From positions 134,963-198,962 of the forward strand of contig NZ_BMOI01000003.1 in NCBI RefSeq assembly GCF_014646995.1: DNA of 64,000 nucleotides, written 5' to 3'. This DNA comes from Curtobacterium luteum (GTDB lineage Bacteria > Actinomycetota > Actinomycetes > Actinomycetales > Microbacteriaceae). Positions 43,470-54,611 of this stretch are shown piece after piece (the first letter of the stretch is position 1; every line of letters starts with the position of its first letter). Made by a program: the position numbers and the translations under genes. The notes under the pieces are model-generated. The model did no database searches. It worked only from the letters and a program-made list of their open reading frames with translations, and was not told where the DNA came from.

Positions 43470-44233
43470 ACCCCCTGTGTACCCGCACCGTCCGTGGTGA
43501 ACCATCCCCGAGGGTTGGGGTCAGCGGTCAGCTCACGGCGTTCGGACACCGGCGCCGCCCACTGCGCGGCGTTCGCGAGGACCCGTTGCACGTCCGGGTG
43601 GTGGTACACCGGGTACTCCTGGTCGCCGGGCGAGAAGTAGAACACCCGCCCGAGGCCCCGGCGGTACGCGACACCGGAACGGAAGACCTCGCCGCCCGTG
43701 AAGGTCGAGAGGAAGACCTCCTCGTCGGCGCGCGGGATGTCGAAGAACTCGCCGTACATCTCCTGCTGGTCGATGACGATCGGGTGCGGGACGCCCTGCG
43801 CGATCGGGTGGTCCGGGGCGATCGCCCAGACGAGTTCACGGTCCTGCCCGTCGTTGCGCCACTTGAGCGAGCACGTCGTGCCCATCAGGCGCTTGAACGG
43901 CTTCGAGTAGTGACCGGAGTGCAGCACCACGAGGCCCATGCCCGCGTGCACGGCGTCGACCACGCGCTCCACGACCTCGTCGGCGACCTCGTCGTGGGCG
44001 GCGTGCCCCCACCAGAACAGCACGTCCGTCTGCGCCAGGCGTTCCGCGGTCAGGCCGTGCTCGGGCTCCTGCAGGGTCGCGGTGCCGACCTCGGCGCCGG
44101 GCAGGAGTTCGTGTAGCGCCGCCGCGATCACGGCGTGCATGCCGTCCGGGTAGTGCCCGATGACCGTCGCGTCGCCGCGGCTCTCGTGCACGTTCTCGTT
44201 CCAGACGACGATCCTGGGTGCGACCTCGCTCAT
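43466..44233 (-). CDS. ThuA-domain protein (trehalose utilisation type)
   Basis: A 255-residue ThuA protein of the class I amidotransferase fold. [10 protein letters not shown] at the start, [13 protein letters not shown], and [25 protein letters not shown] are the family signatures; [17 protein letters not shown] closes it. In rhizobia, ThuA works with ThuB, a Gfo/Idh-type dehydrogenase, to oxidise trehalose or related disaccharides. Here it overlaps such a dehydrogenase gene by 4 nt, so a ThuAB-like pathway is likely. Confidence 0.92.
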   Translation of the reverse strand: MSEVAPRIVVWNENVHESRGDATVIGHYPDGMHAVIAAALHELLPGAEVGTATLQEPEHGLTAERLAQTDVLFWWGHAAHDEVADEVVERVVDAVHAGMGLVVLHSGHYSKPFKRLMGTTCSLKWRNDGQDRELVWAIAPDHPIAQGVPHPIVIDQQEMYGEFFDIPRADEEVFLSTFTGGEVFRSGVAYRRGLGRVFYFSPGDQEYPVYHHPDVQRVLANAAQWAAPVSERRELTADPNPRGWFTTDGAGTQGV

Positions 44234-45354
44234 GCGACGACCTCCATCTCTCGACCCGCAGCAGCGGACGCGTAGATCGCGTCGACGACACGGCTGCGGT
44301 GCAGTGCGAACTCTCCGTGGTGCCCCGCGTGGTCACCGGAGCGGACCGCGGTGAGGAACTCCTCGATGACGCGCTGGTGGTGTCCGGCGGGGACGCGCAC
44401 ACCCGGCCGGGTGACCGTCGGCACGCCCTGCTCGTCGGAGTACAGCGTCACGGTGCCCTCGGTGGCGTAGTCACGGACGAACAGGCGGGCACCACCGATC
44501 GAACCGAGCAGCTCGACCTCGATGTCCTCGACGTCCTTCGAGTAGCTGGCCCAGCTCGCCTGGAGCTGCAGGCTCGATCCGTCCTCGAACCGGAGCAGTG
44601 CGTTCGCGAAGTCCTCGACGTCGAACGGGCGCCCGGTGGCGGCGGACACCGGGTCGCGGTCGCTCCCGCCCCGACCGGCGCTGCCGAGCTCGTCGTAGGC
44701 CACGGCGCTCGCGGTCACGACGCGCGGTTCCCCGAGCAGGTGCAGGGCGATGTCGAGCACGTGCGAGCCGAGGTCGATGAGCGGACCGCCGCCCGCGGTC
44801 TCCTTGTTCGCGAACCAGCTCCGGATGCCGGGGATCCCGGCTCGTCGCAGCCAGCTCGCACGTGCGTGGTAGACGTGCCCGAGCGGGCCGTTGCCGTCGG
44901 CGTCGCGCTGCGCGAGGTGGTCGCTGAGGAACTGCACGTCGGCGCGTCGGCGGTGGTTGTACGCGACCTCGAGCACGCGGTCGTTCCGCACGGCGGCGTC
45001 GACCATCTCCTGCGCCTGGTCGCCCGTCGTGGCGAGCGGCTTCTCGCAGAAGACGTGCTTGCCGGACTCGAGCGCCGCCACCGCGATCGGGTGGTGCAGG
45101 GCGTTCGGGACGCCGATCGACACGATGTCGAGGTCGTCGCGGGCGACGAGGTCCTGCCAGTCCGCGTACCGGTTCGGTACGCCTCGGGAGTCGGCGAGCT
45201 CGTGCAGCCGATCGGTCTCCTGGCCGGCGAGGGCGATGACCTCGACCCCGGGCAGCGCGGTGTAGGCGTCGAGGTGCGTGGTGCCGGCGAAGCCGAGGCC
45301 GATCACCCCGACGCGCAGGGGTGGCGTGGTGTCCGTTGGTGTCGTCGTCGACAT
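44230..45354 (-). CDS. Gfo/Idh/MocA family oxidoreductase
   Basis: A 374-residue dehydrogenase. NAD(P) site [17 protein letters not shown] at residues 14-30, CEKPLATT as the conserved active-site EKP motif, and a C-terminal alpha/beta domain with [13 protein letters not shown]. Likely acts on a sugar or sugar acid, as ThuB does next to ThuA. ATG 45354 has TAGCGT 7 nt upstream and leads the three-gene operon. Confidence 0.92.
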   Translation of the reverse strand: MSTTTPTDTTPPLRVGVIGLGFAGTTHLDAYTALPGVEVIALAGQETDRLHELADSRGVPNRYADWQDLVARDDLDIVSIGVPNALHHPIAVAALESGKHVFCEKPLATTGDQAQEMVDAAVRNDRVLEVAYNHRRRADVQFLSDHLAQRDADGNGPLGHVYHARASWLRRAGIPGIRSWFANKETAGGGPLIDLGSHVLDIALHLLGEPRVVTASAVAYDELGSAGRGGSDRDPVSAATGRPFDVEDFANALLRFEDGSSLQLQASWASYSKDVEDIEVELLGSIGGARLFVRDYATEGTVTLYSDEQGVPTVTRPGVRVPAGHHQRVIEEFLTAVRSGDHAGHHGEFALHRSRVVDAIYASAAAGREMEVVA

Positions 45355-45443
45355 GCGGTCAACGCTAGTCGGAGCGCGGGTCGAATCGATACGACCGGCG
45401 GCGTGTCGGGGTTCTGTCGGGAACGGTGCGTCACCATGTCGGC

Positions 45444-45899
45444 ATGACGCCCCGATCCCTGTTCCGCGCCGCCGCGGTCGCCGAGCTCGTGACCTGGACC
45501 CTCCTCATCGCCGGGATGGTGCTGAAGTACGCCCTCGACGCCGGCGACTGGGGCGTCCGGATCGGCGGCGGCGTGCACGGCTTCGTGTTCCTGGCGTACC
45601 TCGTCGTGACCACGGTGGTCGCGGTCAACCAGCGGTGGTCGGTCGGCGCGCTCGTGCTCGGGTGGGCGAGTGCCGTCGTGCCCTACGCCACGGTGCCGTT
45701 CGAGGTCGCGGTCGCACGGCGCGGGATGCTCGACGGCGGATGGCGCCGTTCGGCCGAGGGCCGCGCAGGCTTCTGGGACCGCCTGCTGTTCTTCGTGGTG
45801 CGGCGGCCGGTGCTCTCGATCGCGATCGGCGTCGTGGCGGTCGCGCTCGTGTTCTCCGGGCTGCTCGTGGTCGGGCCGCCCGTGCCGACGCGGAGCTGA
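45444..45899 (+). CDS. DUF3817 membrane protein
   Basis: A 151-residue protein with four helices. FRAAAVAELVTWTLLIAGMVLKY and GGGVHGFVFLAYLVV match DUF3817. ATG 45444 follows the divergent Gfo/Idh promoter by 89 nt. Function unknown. Confidence 0.82.
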   Translation: MTPRSLFRAAAVAELVTWTLLIAGMVLKYALDAGDWGVRIGGGVHGFVFLAYLVVTTVVAVNQRWSVGALVLGWASAVVPYATVPFEVAVARRGMLDGGWRRSAEGRAGFWDRLLFFVVRRPVLSIAIGVVAVALVFSGLLVVGPPVPTRS

Positions 45900-46164
45900 C
45901 GCGGAGCAGCCTCGGTCCCTCCCCGTCCGGTCGGAGGGGTCGGTTGCACGGGCCGGGCGGGCCGGGCGGGTCGCGCGGGCCGGGCGGGTCGGTCGGGCCG
46001 GGCAGATCGGGCGGGTCGGGCAGGTCGGTCACGACACCCCGCTCACCACCCGCAGGTGGTCACAAGATGTCGGATCCGGACGTGCATTGCGACAGCACAC
46101 GACCTACCGCCGCACATCGCCTCGCGTGTCGCCGACGCGCGCGCCCGTGCCAGCGCGCCCACGG
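45900..46164. other. Gene-free spacer with GGGCC/GGTCG low-complexity run
   Basis: From 45950 to 46030 the plus strand is a run of GGGCC, GGGCG, GGTCG pentamers, likely a decayed tandem repeat. A small hairpin (CCCTCC with GGAGGG, 45917-45938) follows the DUF3817 stop. From 46031 to 46164 no gene, RNA or clear signal was seen. Confidence 0.6.
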
Positions 46165-46212
46165 GACGGACGAGAGGCCCGGTGCCAGCTGGCATTGGGC
46201 CTCCCGTCCGTC
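46165..46212. terminator. Palindrome T3, bidirectional terminator (GGAGGC family)
   Basis: A 48-bp imperfect palindrome (GACGGACGAGAGGCCCGGTG and its near complement), 13 nt before the icd stop codon. It has several mismatches compared with T2, whose centre (CCAGCTGG) it shares. Confidence 0.75.
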
Positions 46213-46224
46213 AGGGGGTCGCGC

Positions 46225-48435
<2,211 letters not shown>

Positions 48436-48637
48436 GCTGGCGGGTGCTCCCTTGTTCATGCCGTCGGTAGGCCCCACGCTACTCGCTGGCGCGAGATGTC
48501 TCGACGTCAAGACACCTTGTCGGGTCACCTCCCAGCGAACGCACCTGGGACGCTCTGGAGGCACACCGCCGTCTCATGGACGGCACGCGTGGACTGGTCT
48601 CCCGCGGCTCCCCAGGCCGCGGTGGGAGGAGCAGGCC

Positions 48638-49003
48638 ATGACGACACGACGACAGACCCCCGAGGACTTCGGGTGGACCGCCGAGGACCTCCGCTCCGTC
48701 TACGCGGTGGACGGCAGCGGGCCGTACCGCTACGCCCCCGACGGCTCCGGGCCCTTCTCGTACGACGTCGACGGATCGGGTCCGTGGCTCGTCGGCCCGG
48801 AGCCGGCGCGGGGGCTCGCCCGGTTCGCACCCCGCCAGCGCGGGGCCCGGTCGCGCCTGCGTCGGATGGGGACCGCCTGCGCCGCGGGTGCCCTCGCCCT
48901 CGTGCTCGCGGTCGGGAGCGTCGCGGCCGTCGCGCACGCCGCTCCGGCACAGCACCGGGTGGACGCGTCCGCCGTCCACAGCACGCCGTCCGACCGGGAG
49001 TGA
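48638..49003 (+). CDS. Small membrane protein with DGSGP repeats
   Basis: A 121-residue protein. Three tandem copies of a 10-11 residue unit, DGSGPYRYAP, DGSGPFSYDV, DGSGPWLVGP, lie at about residues 24-55, followed by a basic stretch and one membrane helix (ACAAGALALVLAVGSVAAVAH) with a short outer tail. GGGAGGAG lies 6-8 nt before ATG 48638. No family recognised; the repeats are probably cytoplasmic. Confidence 0.7.
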   Translation: MTTRRQTPEDFGWTAEDLRSVYAVDGSGPYRYAPDGSGPFSYDVDGSGPWLVGPEPARGLARFAPRQRGARSRLRRMGTACAAGALALVLAVGSVAAVAHAAPAQHRVDASAVHSTPSDRE

Positions 49004-49025
49004 CGCACGGGCGGCCGGAGCGCCC

Positions 49026-49520
49026 TCAGTGCCCGATCGCGATGCGGAAGACGCGGACGCCCGCGGTCTTCAGCGCTGCGAGCCCGAGCCGCATGCGCAG
49101 GTTGCGGAAGGGTCGGTTCCGCCCGGTCGGGGCCGCCGCGGCGCCGATCTGGTGCAGCACCTCGGAGGTCAGCGTCCGCTCGATCTTCGGTGCGAGTCGG
49201 GTCACACCCGACACCGTGACGACGATCCGGACCGCGTGCGGCGCCATGAGGGGGTCGATCAGCTCGGCCGCTTCGTGCGCCCGGTGGAACGCGGGGTCGT
49301 CACCGGGGCGGCGGATCGCGATGACGGCCAGTTCGGCGTCGCCGGTCTCGGTCGGGTCCGGGAGGTCGTCGACCCCGACCACGCGCATCCGCATGGCGTC
49401 CACACCGGCACGGACCGCCGCGGCGCGCAGCACGGGCAGCAGTTCCTGCGTGCCGGCGAGCACGACCTCGGCGGAGCGCAGGTCGATCGGCTCGTGGCGT
49501 TCGCGCGGCGTTCGGGCCAT
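49026..49520 (-). CDS. Hypothetical protein
   Basis: A 164-residue alpha/beta protein (RSAEVVLAGTQELLPVLRAA, VRIVVTVSGVTRLAP) that I cannot place in a family. ATG 49520 has GGAAGG about 8 nt upstream and TACTGT further up. A longer reading to 49592 is open but has no support. Confidence 0.62.
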   Translation of the reverse strand: MARTPRERHEPIDLRSAEVVLAGTQELLPVLRAAAVRAGVDAMRMRVVGVDDLPDPTETGDAELAVIAIRRPGDDPAFHRAHEAAELIDPLMAPHAVRIVVTVSGVTRLAPKIERTLTSEVLHQIGAAAAPTGRNRPFRNLRMRLGLAALKTAGVRVFRIAIGH

Positions 49521-49659
49521 GGGTCGGGTCCTTCCGGTCGCTCTCCTCGGACAGTACCGACCGAGACGGGAGCCCGCGCCGTCGCGGTGCATCCGGTAAC
49601 GAAATGATCACACTGGGGTCTGTACAAACGAACAGAGTCGTGCAGAATGGTGGGCGGCC

Positions 49660-50613
49660 ATGACGACTGCACCGCACCCAGACCAGCACCCGGAGACCCC
49701 GGTCGTGCACCTGTCGCGCCGCGCAGCCCTCGAGGCCGAGCGCGCTGCGGCCCGCAAGCAACCCCGCCGGACCGACCGTGACACTGCACGCATCGCGGCC
49801 TCGGCGACGACGATCGCGGCGCGCGCTCCTCGTCCGGTCCGCGCAGCCCGCCCGGTCCGTGCAGCCCGCCCGGTCCGTGCCGCCCGCACCCCGCTCCGCG
49901 AGCGCGTGAACCCCCTCCGGGCCGCCAACCGCGCCAGCCGCGTCACGATGACCAGCGCCCTCGCGGCCTTCGTCCTCTTCGCGGCCTCCGCGACGCCCGC
50001 CCACGCGACGTCCGGCGGGACCGGCCCCGTCACGACGCTGGCCCCGGACGTGAGCGGGCAGGACTACTCCGTCACGCAGATCGCCGCCCTCGCCGACCCC
50101 GCGCGCGACGGCTTCACGATCGGTGGCGGATCGACGACGAAGGAGCAGGCCACCGCGAGCGGCTCGGTCTCGTTCGGGGGCGCGATCCGTTCACCCTTCC
50201 CGGGTCCGGTGCAGATGAGCTCCGGCTTCGGGTACCGGGCGGCTCCGTGCGGCGCCTGCTCGTCCCTGCACGAGGGCCTCGACTTCACGCCCGGGCTCGG
50301 CACCCCCATCGGCGCCATCGCCGCGGGCACGGTCCGCGTCGCCGGCCCGTACTTCAGCTACGGCACCGCGGTGGTGATCGACCACGTGATCGACGGTCGC
50401 AAGGTCGCCACGCTGTACGGCCACATGATCCCGGGATCGGCACCGCTGCAGGTCGGCGACACCGTCGAGGCGGGCGAGTTCATCGGTCAGGTCGGCAACT
50501 CGGGCGTCTCCACGGGCGCACACCTGCACCTCGAGGTACTGCTCGACGGCGTGACGCCGATCGACCCCGAGGCCTGGCTCGAAGCCCGGCTCGGTCGCCC
50601 GATCACCGCCTAG
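49660..50613 (+). CDS. M23 family metallopeptidase (LytM-like)
   Basis: A 317-residue cell-wall endopeptidase. A long basic N-terminal part with RPVRAA repeats precedes one membrane segment/signal (TSALAAFVLFAASATPAHA). The M23 domain has SSLHEGLDFTPG (zinc His and Asp), YGHM, and THAHL-type GAHLHLEV, with all zinc ligands. It likely cuts peptidoglycan cross-links outside the cell. Upstream are GGTAACGAAATGATCACAC and CAGAAT; the first resembles MtrA-type sites only weakly. The true start could be inside, close to the membrane segment. Confidence 0.88.
   Translation: MTTAPHPDQHPETPVVHLSRRAALEAERAAARKQPRRTDRDTARIAASATTIAARAPRPVRAARPVRAARPVRAARTPLRERVNPLRAANRASRVTMTSALAAFVLFAASATPAHATSGGTGPVTTLAPDVSGQDYSVTQIAALADPARDGFTIGGGSTTKEQATASGSVSFGGAIRSPFPGPVQMSSGFGYRAAPCGACSSLHEGLDFTPGLGTPIGAIAAGTVRVAGPYFSYGTAVVIDHVIDGRKVATLYGHMIPGSAPLQVGDTVEAGEFIGQVGNSGVSTGAHLHLEVLLDGVTPIDPEAWLEARLGRPITA
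49830..49884. repeat. 18-bp in-frame repeat in peptidase N-terminus
   Basis: Three copies of an 18-bp unit (CGTCCGGTCCGTGCAGCC with small changes) coding for RPVRAA, in the basic region before the membrane segment. Confidence 0.75.
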
Positions 50614-50755
50614 GCAGCCGATCCACAGCGCCTCCGCAGGCACCACGGGGTGGCCTCCCAGAACACCTGTGCAGGCTCACAGCCATGGACGACTGTCACA
50701 GGCCCAGCGCCCGAACGCGACCGGTTCCGCCCCGACCTGAGCGGACCACCCGCTG

Positions 50756-52021
50756 ATGGGCGCCGACACCTGGATCGCCTTCGGGCTCGTCATCCTCTTC
50801 GTGCTCGTCGGCGGTGTGTTCGCCGCTGCCGAGATCGCCCTCGTCTCGCTCCGCGAGTCCCAGCTGCAGCAACTCGAGCGGCGCGGACCCCGCGGTGAGC
50901 GGGTCGCCCGGCTGAGCCGCGACCCGAACCGCTTCCTCTCCGCCGTCCAGATCGGCGTGACCGTCGCCGGGTTCTTCTCGGCCGCCTACGGTGCGTCGTC
51001 GATCGCCCCGGACATCGCCCCGCTCCTGCAAGGGCTCGGACTCGACCGCGGTGCCGCCGAGGCGATCGCGCTCGTGCTGCTCACCCTCGTGATCGCGTAC
51101 CTGTCCCTCGTGTTCGGCGAACTCGTGCCGAAGCGACTCGCCCTGCAGCGCGCCGAGGGCTTCGCGATGCTGGTCGCCCCGCCGCTCGACCGGTTCGCGA
51201 CGCTGATGCGACCGGTCATCTGGGTCCTCTCGAGCACCACGAACGCGATCGTCCGGCTGCTCGGCGGCGATCCGGACGCCCGCAGCGAGTCGATGAGCAC
51301 CGAGGAGCTCCGTGACCTCGTCGCCGAGCACGACGCCATCGACGCGCAGGGGCGGCAGATCGCCAGGAGCGCGCTCGACGCCGGCGACCGCACCCTCCGC
51401 GAGTCGATGCGGCCCTGGTACGACGTGTCGACGATGGACGCCGGGCTGACGGTCGAGCAGGCGACGGCGCACGCGATCGACGCCGGACACACCCGGTACC
51501 TCGTGACCTCGGGCTCGCGCGACGACGTGACGGGCTTCGTCCACCTCCGCGACCTGCTCCGTCCATCGGCCCCCGACGCCCCGGTGTCGAGCCTGGTCCG
51601 TCCGGTCCTCGCGATGCCCGAGACGAAGTCGCTGTCCGCGGCGATCGCCGAGATGCGCACCGAGGGCCACCAGATCGCCCTCGTCGTGGACGAGTACGGC
51701 GGCAGCGCGGGGATGGTGACGCTCGAGGCGCTGCTCGAGGACCTCGTCGGGCGCATCCGCGACGAGTACGACGCGCCCAACACCGCCGGCACGGACGGGG
51801 TCGACGGGTCGCTCGTGCTCGAGGACCTCGCGGCCGACGGCGGCCCGGTACTGCCGGACGGCGACTACGAGACCGTCGGCGGGCTCGTGCAGGTGCACCT
51901 CGACCGTGTCCCGGAGGTCGGCGACGTCGTCGAACTCGACGACTGGGCGATCGAGGTCACCGAGATGGACGGGCACCGCGTGGCGCGGGTGCGCATCGCC
52001 GCGCGGGAGCGCGCGCACTAG
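50756..52021 (+). CDS. CNNM/CorC-family (hemolysin-like) membrane protein
   Basis: A 421-residue protein. The CNNM membrane domain has about four helices (WIAFGLVILFVLVGGVFAAAEIALVSL to FGELVPKRLALQ), followed by a CBS pair (MRPWYDVSTMDAGL to IALVVDEYGGSAGMVTLEALLEDLVG) and a CorC/HlyC domain (DYETVGGLVQVHLDRVP). Members are magnesium or sodium transporters or efflux regulators. Followed by terminator T4. Confidence 0.93.
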   Translation: MGADTWIAFGLVILFVLVGGVFAAAEIALVSLRESQLQQLERRGPRGERVARLSRDPNRFLSAVQIGVTVAGFFSAAYGASSIAPDIAPLLQGLGLDRGAAEAIALVLLTLVIAYLSLVFGELVPKRLALQRAEGFAMLVAPPLDRFATLMRPVIWVLSSTTNAIVRLLGGDPDARSESMSTEELRDLVAEHDAIDAQGRQIARSALDAGDRTLRESMRPWYDVSTMDAGLTVEQATAHAIDAGHTRYLVTSGSRDDVTGFVHLRDLLRPSAPDAPVSSLVRPVLAMPETKSLSAAIAEMRTEGHQIALVVDEYGGSAGMVTLEALLEDLVGRIRDEYDAPNTAGTDGVDGSLVLEDLAADGGPVLPDGDYETVGGLVQVHLDRVPEVGDVVELDDWAIEVTEMDGHRVARVRIAARERAH

Positions 52022-52034
52022 GCGCGACCGGCAG

Positions 52035-52078
52035 CGGCCCGGAGGCCCGTGGCGGCGCCGCCACGGGCCTCCCGTCCG
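52035..52078. terminator. Palindrome T4, terminator (GGAGGC family)
   Basis: A 44-bp palindrome, CGGCCCGGAGGCCCGTGGCG and near complement, with two mismatches near the base. It follows the CNNM gene and is nearly identical to T1 in its upper stem, though the two loci are 22 kb apart. It separates two genes on the same strand. Confidence 0.78.
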
Positions 52079-52110
52079 TCCGAGCCCGCCCGGCACCCGA
52101 GCAGGCACTG

Positions 52111-52132
52111 CCGGTACCTGTCCCGGTACCGG
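52111..52132. promoter_or_regulatory. Palindromic operator before XRE regulator
   Basis: CCGGTACC, 6-nt spacer TGTCCC, GGTACCGG: a perfect 8-bp-arm palindrome located 10 nt upstream of the TAGCCT hexamer (52143-52148). Position suggests autoregulation by the XRE protein. Confidence 0.6.
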
Positions 52133-52154
52133 CATCGCCACGTAGCCTGGCCCC

Positions 52155-53033
52155 ATGGGTATCGACGTGCGCAAGGAGATCCAGGACTTCCTGTCCTCAC
52201 GACGGGCCCGGCTGACCCCGGACCAGGTCGGCATGCCCTCGTTCGGCGGCGGCGTGCGTCGGGTCCCCGGGCTCCGTCGGCACGAGGTCGCGATGCTCGC
52301 CGGCGTGAGCGTCGACTACTACACGCGGCTCGAGCGGGGCACCCTCAAGGGGGTCTCCGACAGCGTGCTCGACGGCCTCGCCGCGGCACTCCGGCTCGAC
52401 GACGACGAGCGCACGCACCTGTGGGACCTCGCCCGGCTGGCGAACGCCGGCGTCAAGACGATGCACCGGAACGTCCCGACGCGTGTCCGACCCGGCGTCC
52501 AGCAGCTCCTCGACGCGATCACCGGCGCGCCGGCCTGGGTGCGGAACGAACGCGGCGACGTCGTCGCGACGAACGAGCTCGGGCGGGCGCTCTACTCGCC
52601 GATGTTCGCCGGGCCCGGACGTCCGGTGAACACCGCGCGGTTCACGTTCCTCGACCCCGCAGCGCTGGAGTTCTACCCGGACTGGGCCCAGACCGCCCGC
52701 GAGGCCGTCGCGGTCCTGCGCGCCGCCGCCGTGGCGAACCCGTGCGAGCCGGGACTCGTGACGCTCGTGGGGGAGCTCTCGACGCGGAGCGAGGAGTTCC
52801 GCACGTGGTGGGCGGCGCACGACGTCCGGTCGCACCGCACCGGTCGGAAGCGCATCCACCACCCCGTCGTCGGCACGCTCGACCTGACGTACGAGGCGCT
52901 CGACCTCGTGGCCGACCCGGGGCTGACGATGTTCAGCTACGGCACCGAGCCCGCGAGCGAGTCGGAGCGGAACCTGGCGCTCCTCGGCACCTGGGCGGCC
53001 ACGGAGCGTTCGGAGCGGTCCGCCGCGGTGTAG
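52155..53033 (+). CDS. XRE regulator with MmyB-like ligand domain
   Basis: A 292-residue regulator. HTH motif at about residues 35-60 (RRVPGLRRHEVAMLAGVSVDYYTRLERG) and a C-terminal MmyB-like domain (TGAPAWVRNERGDVVATNELGRALY) that binds fatty acids or similar ligands. ATG 52155 has TAGCCT 6 nt upstream. Such genes usually repress an adjacent reductase; no clear partner is adjacent here. Confidence 0.92.
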   Translation: MGIDVRKEIQDFLSSRRARLTPDQVGMPSFGGGVRRVPGLRRHEVAMLAGVSVDYYTRLERGTLKGVSDSVLDGLAAALRLDDDERTHLWDLARLANAGVKTMHRNVPTRVRPGVQQLLDAITGAPAWVRNERGDVVATNELGRALYSPMFAGPGRPVNTARFTFLDPAALEFYPDWAQTAREAVAVLRAAAVANPCEPGLVTLVGELSTRSEEFRTWWAAHDVRSHRTGRKRIHHPVVGTLDLTYEALDLVADPGLTMFSYGTEPASESERNLALLGTWAATERSERSAAV

Positions 53034-53165
53034 CCGGCGGGGTGGTGGGCGCGCCGCTGCCGTTCCAGGACGACGCCGCCGCTGTCGCACGACGACGGAC
53101 ACGTCGCCCGACATCGACGTCCGCACCGAGGCCCTCACGGAGCCGGCCGTCCGTAGGCTGGGACC

Positions 53166-53843
53166 GTGTCGTACCGCCGAGTCGAGCCCTCCTTCGCCCG
53201 CGCTGTCGCGACCGCCCTCGGGGACGCCCGCACCGTGCTCGACCTCGGCGTCGGACCGGTGTCCTACGCCCCCACCGACCGCGAGGTGACGACGGCCGAC
53301 CCGACCGCCGGGCACCTGCCGTTCCCCGACGTGTCCTTCGACGCCGCACTGACGACCTTCACGCTGCCAGACCTCCCCGACCTCGACCGCGGGCTGGCCG
53401 AGCTGCGGCGGGTCGCCCGGGGACCGGTGGTCGTCCTCACCCGCGACCCCGGACGCCTGCGGGACTCCTGGCTCGCCGAGTACGCACCCGAGGTCGTCGC
53501 CGCCGAGGCCCGGCGCCACCCCTCGGTCGACCGCGTCGCCGAGGCCCTCGGCGGAGCGCCCATCGGCGGAGCGGTCGAGACGACCCGCGTGCCGATCCCG
53601 TTCACGTGCGTCGACGGCTTCTCCGAGGCGTACTACGCCCGGCCGGAGCGACTTCTCGACCCCGCCGTCCGGCAGGCCGACCCGGCTTGGGGCCTCGTCG
53701 ACGAGATGACCGCGCGGCGATCGGTCTCGGCGCTGCGCGAGGCGCTCGAGTCGGGGGAGTGGGACCGGCGCCACGGATCGCTCCGGGTGCGACCGTCGTA
53801 CGACGGCTCGCTCGTGCTGCTCCGCGCGACACGCCCGGCTTGA
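53166..53843 (+). CDS. Class I SAM-dependent methyltransferase
   Basis: A 225-residue protein. SAM site VLDLGVGPVSYAP, then LPFPDVSFDAALTTFTLPDLPDL and RVARGPVVVLTRDPG. The loop after strand 1 and the following helix are shorter than usual, so cofactor binding may be altered. GTG 53166 has TAGGCT 6 nt upstream. Substrate unknown. Confidence 0.82.
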   Translation: MSYRRVEPSFARAVATALGDARTVLDLGVGPVSYAPTDREVTTADPTAGHLPFPDVSFDAALTTFTLPDLPDLDRGLAELRRVARGPVVVLTRDPGRLRDSWLAEYAPEVVAAEARRHPSVDRVAEALGGAPIGGAVETTRVPIPFTCVDGFSEAYYARPERLLDPAVRQADPAWGLVDEMTARRSVSALREALESGEWDRRHGSLRVRPSYDGSLVLLRATRPA

Positions 53844-53865
53844 CACGTCGTCGTAGGCTGGGACG

Positions 53866-53916
53866 GTGAGCTTCCAGGAGGTGGTCGGCGCGCAGAGCGC
53901 CGGCATCAGGGCGTGA
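53866..53916 (+). CDS. Possible 16-residue leaderless mini-ORF
   Basis: TAGGCT is exactly 6 nt before GTG 53866, in the same GTAGGCTGGGAC context as the methyltransferase start. The frame reads MSFQEVVGAQSAGIRA and stops. It lies 109 nt before the FBP-domain gene and could be a leader peptide of that transcript. Support rests only on the promoter spacing. Confidence 0.3.
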   Translation: MSFQEVVGAQSAGIRA

Positions 53917-54025
53917 CGCCCCCGGTCGCACCGTGCAGTGCGGCCGCCGTCACCGACCCCTGACCACCTCCGCCCGGTGCGGCGCGCGTCCGCGTGCCCC
54001 GGGCCCCTGTCGAGAGCGACACACC

Positions 54026-54509
54026 ATGCTGCCCATCAGCGAGAAGACCCTCCGCACGTCCTTCGTCAACGCCTCCCGCAAGGAGACCAGCGACATCACC
54101 CTGCCCGACGGCTTCGAGACCCTCGAGTGGGACGCACTCGACTTCCTCGGCTGGCGCGACCCGAAAGATCGGGCGCCGCGCCTACGCCGTCGTGCCCACC
54201 CTCGACGGCGAGTTCGTCGGGATCCTGTTCCGGCAGGCCGAGGCGTCGCCCCGGAACCGCGCGCAGTGCTCGTGGTGCCAGGACGTCAAGCTGCCGAACG
54301 ACGTCGTGTTCTACAGCGCCAAGCGGTCCGGGAAGGCGGGCCGGAACGGGAACACCGTCGGCACGCTCGTCTGCCAGGACTTCCAGTGCTCGCGGAACGT
54401 CCGGAAGCTGCCACCGCCCGCCTACGAGGGGTACGACGTCGAGGCCGCACGACTCCAGCGGATCGAGGACCTGCAGCTCCGCGCCGCGTCGTTCGCCGCG
54501 GAGGTCTAG
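54026..54509 (+). pseudogene. FBP domain (elongation factor-like zinc-finger) protein, frameshifted
   Basis: Two frames together make one 160-residue FBP-family protein. Frame 1 from ATG 54026 reads MLPISEKTLRTSFVNASRKE to DFLGWRDPK; frame 2 continues IGRRAYAVVPTLDGEFVGILFRQ, with CSWCQD and TLVCQDFQCS treble-clef zinc cysteines. The switch falls at an AAA run (54164-54166); AA would restore one frame (WRDPKIGRRAY). FBP proteins resemble the C-terminal zinc finger of fibronectin-binding/elongation factor proteins that bind the ribosome. As written only the first half would be made. Confidence 0.85.
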
Positions 54510-54528
54510 GCCCGGCGCTCCCACCGGA

Positions 54529-54572
54529 CGGACTGGAGGCACGGTGCGGGCCCGCACCGTGCCTCCAGTCCG
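54529..54572. terminator. Palindrome T5, bidirectional terminator (GGAGGC family)
   Basis: A perfect 44-bp palindrome (CGGACTGGAGGCACGGTGCG and complement) between the FBP and aldo/keto reductase genes, which converge. It shares the first 17 nt of its arm with T2, which is 20 kb away. Confidence 0.82.
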
Positions 54573-54611
54573 ATGACGGTCGCGTCGGCGACCCGTGGTC
54601 GGCGACGCGCG

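Noticed and set aside
45950-46030. Structured RNA or CRISPR-like array
   Set aside because: The pentamer run has no regular repeat-spacer plan and no stable conserved fold beyond GC richness.
49594-49612. MtrA-type direct repeat before the M23 peptidase gene
   Set aside because: Only one GTAACG half-site is clear; the second half (ATCACA) is too far from the consensus.
49521-49659. c-di-AMP (ydaO-type) riboswitch before the peptidase gene
   Set aside because: The spacer is too short and shows none of the conserved stems; also looked for before kdp (12774-12919) and not found.
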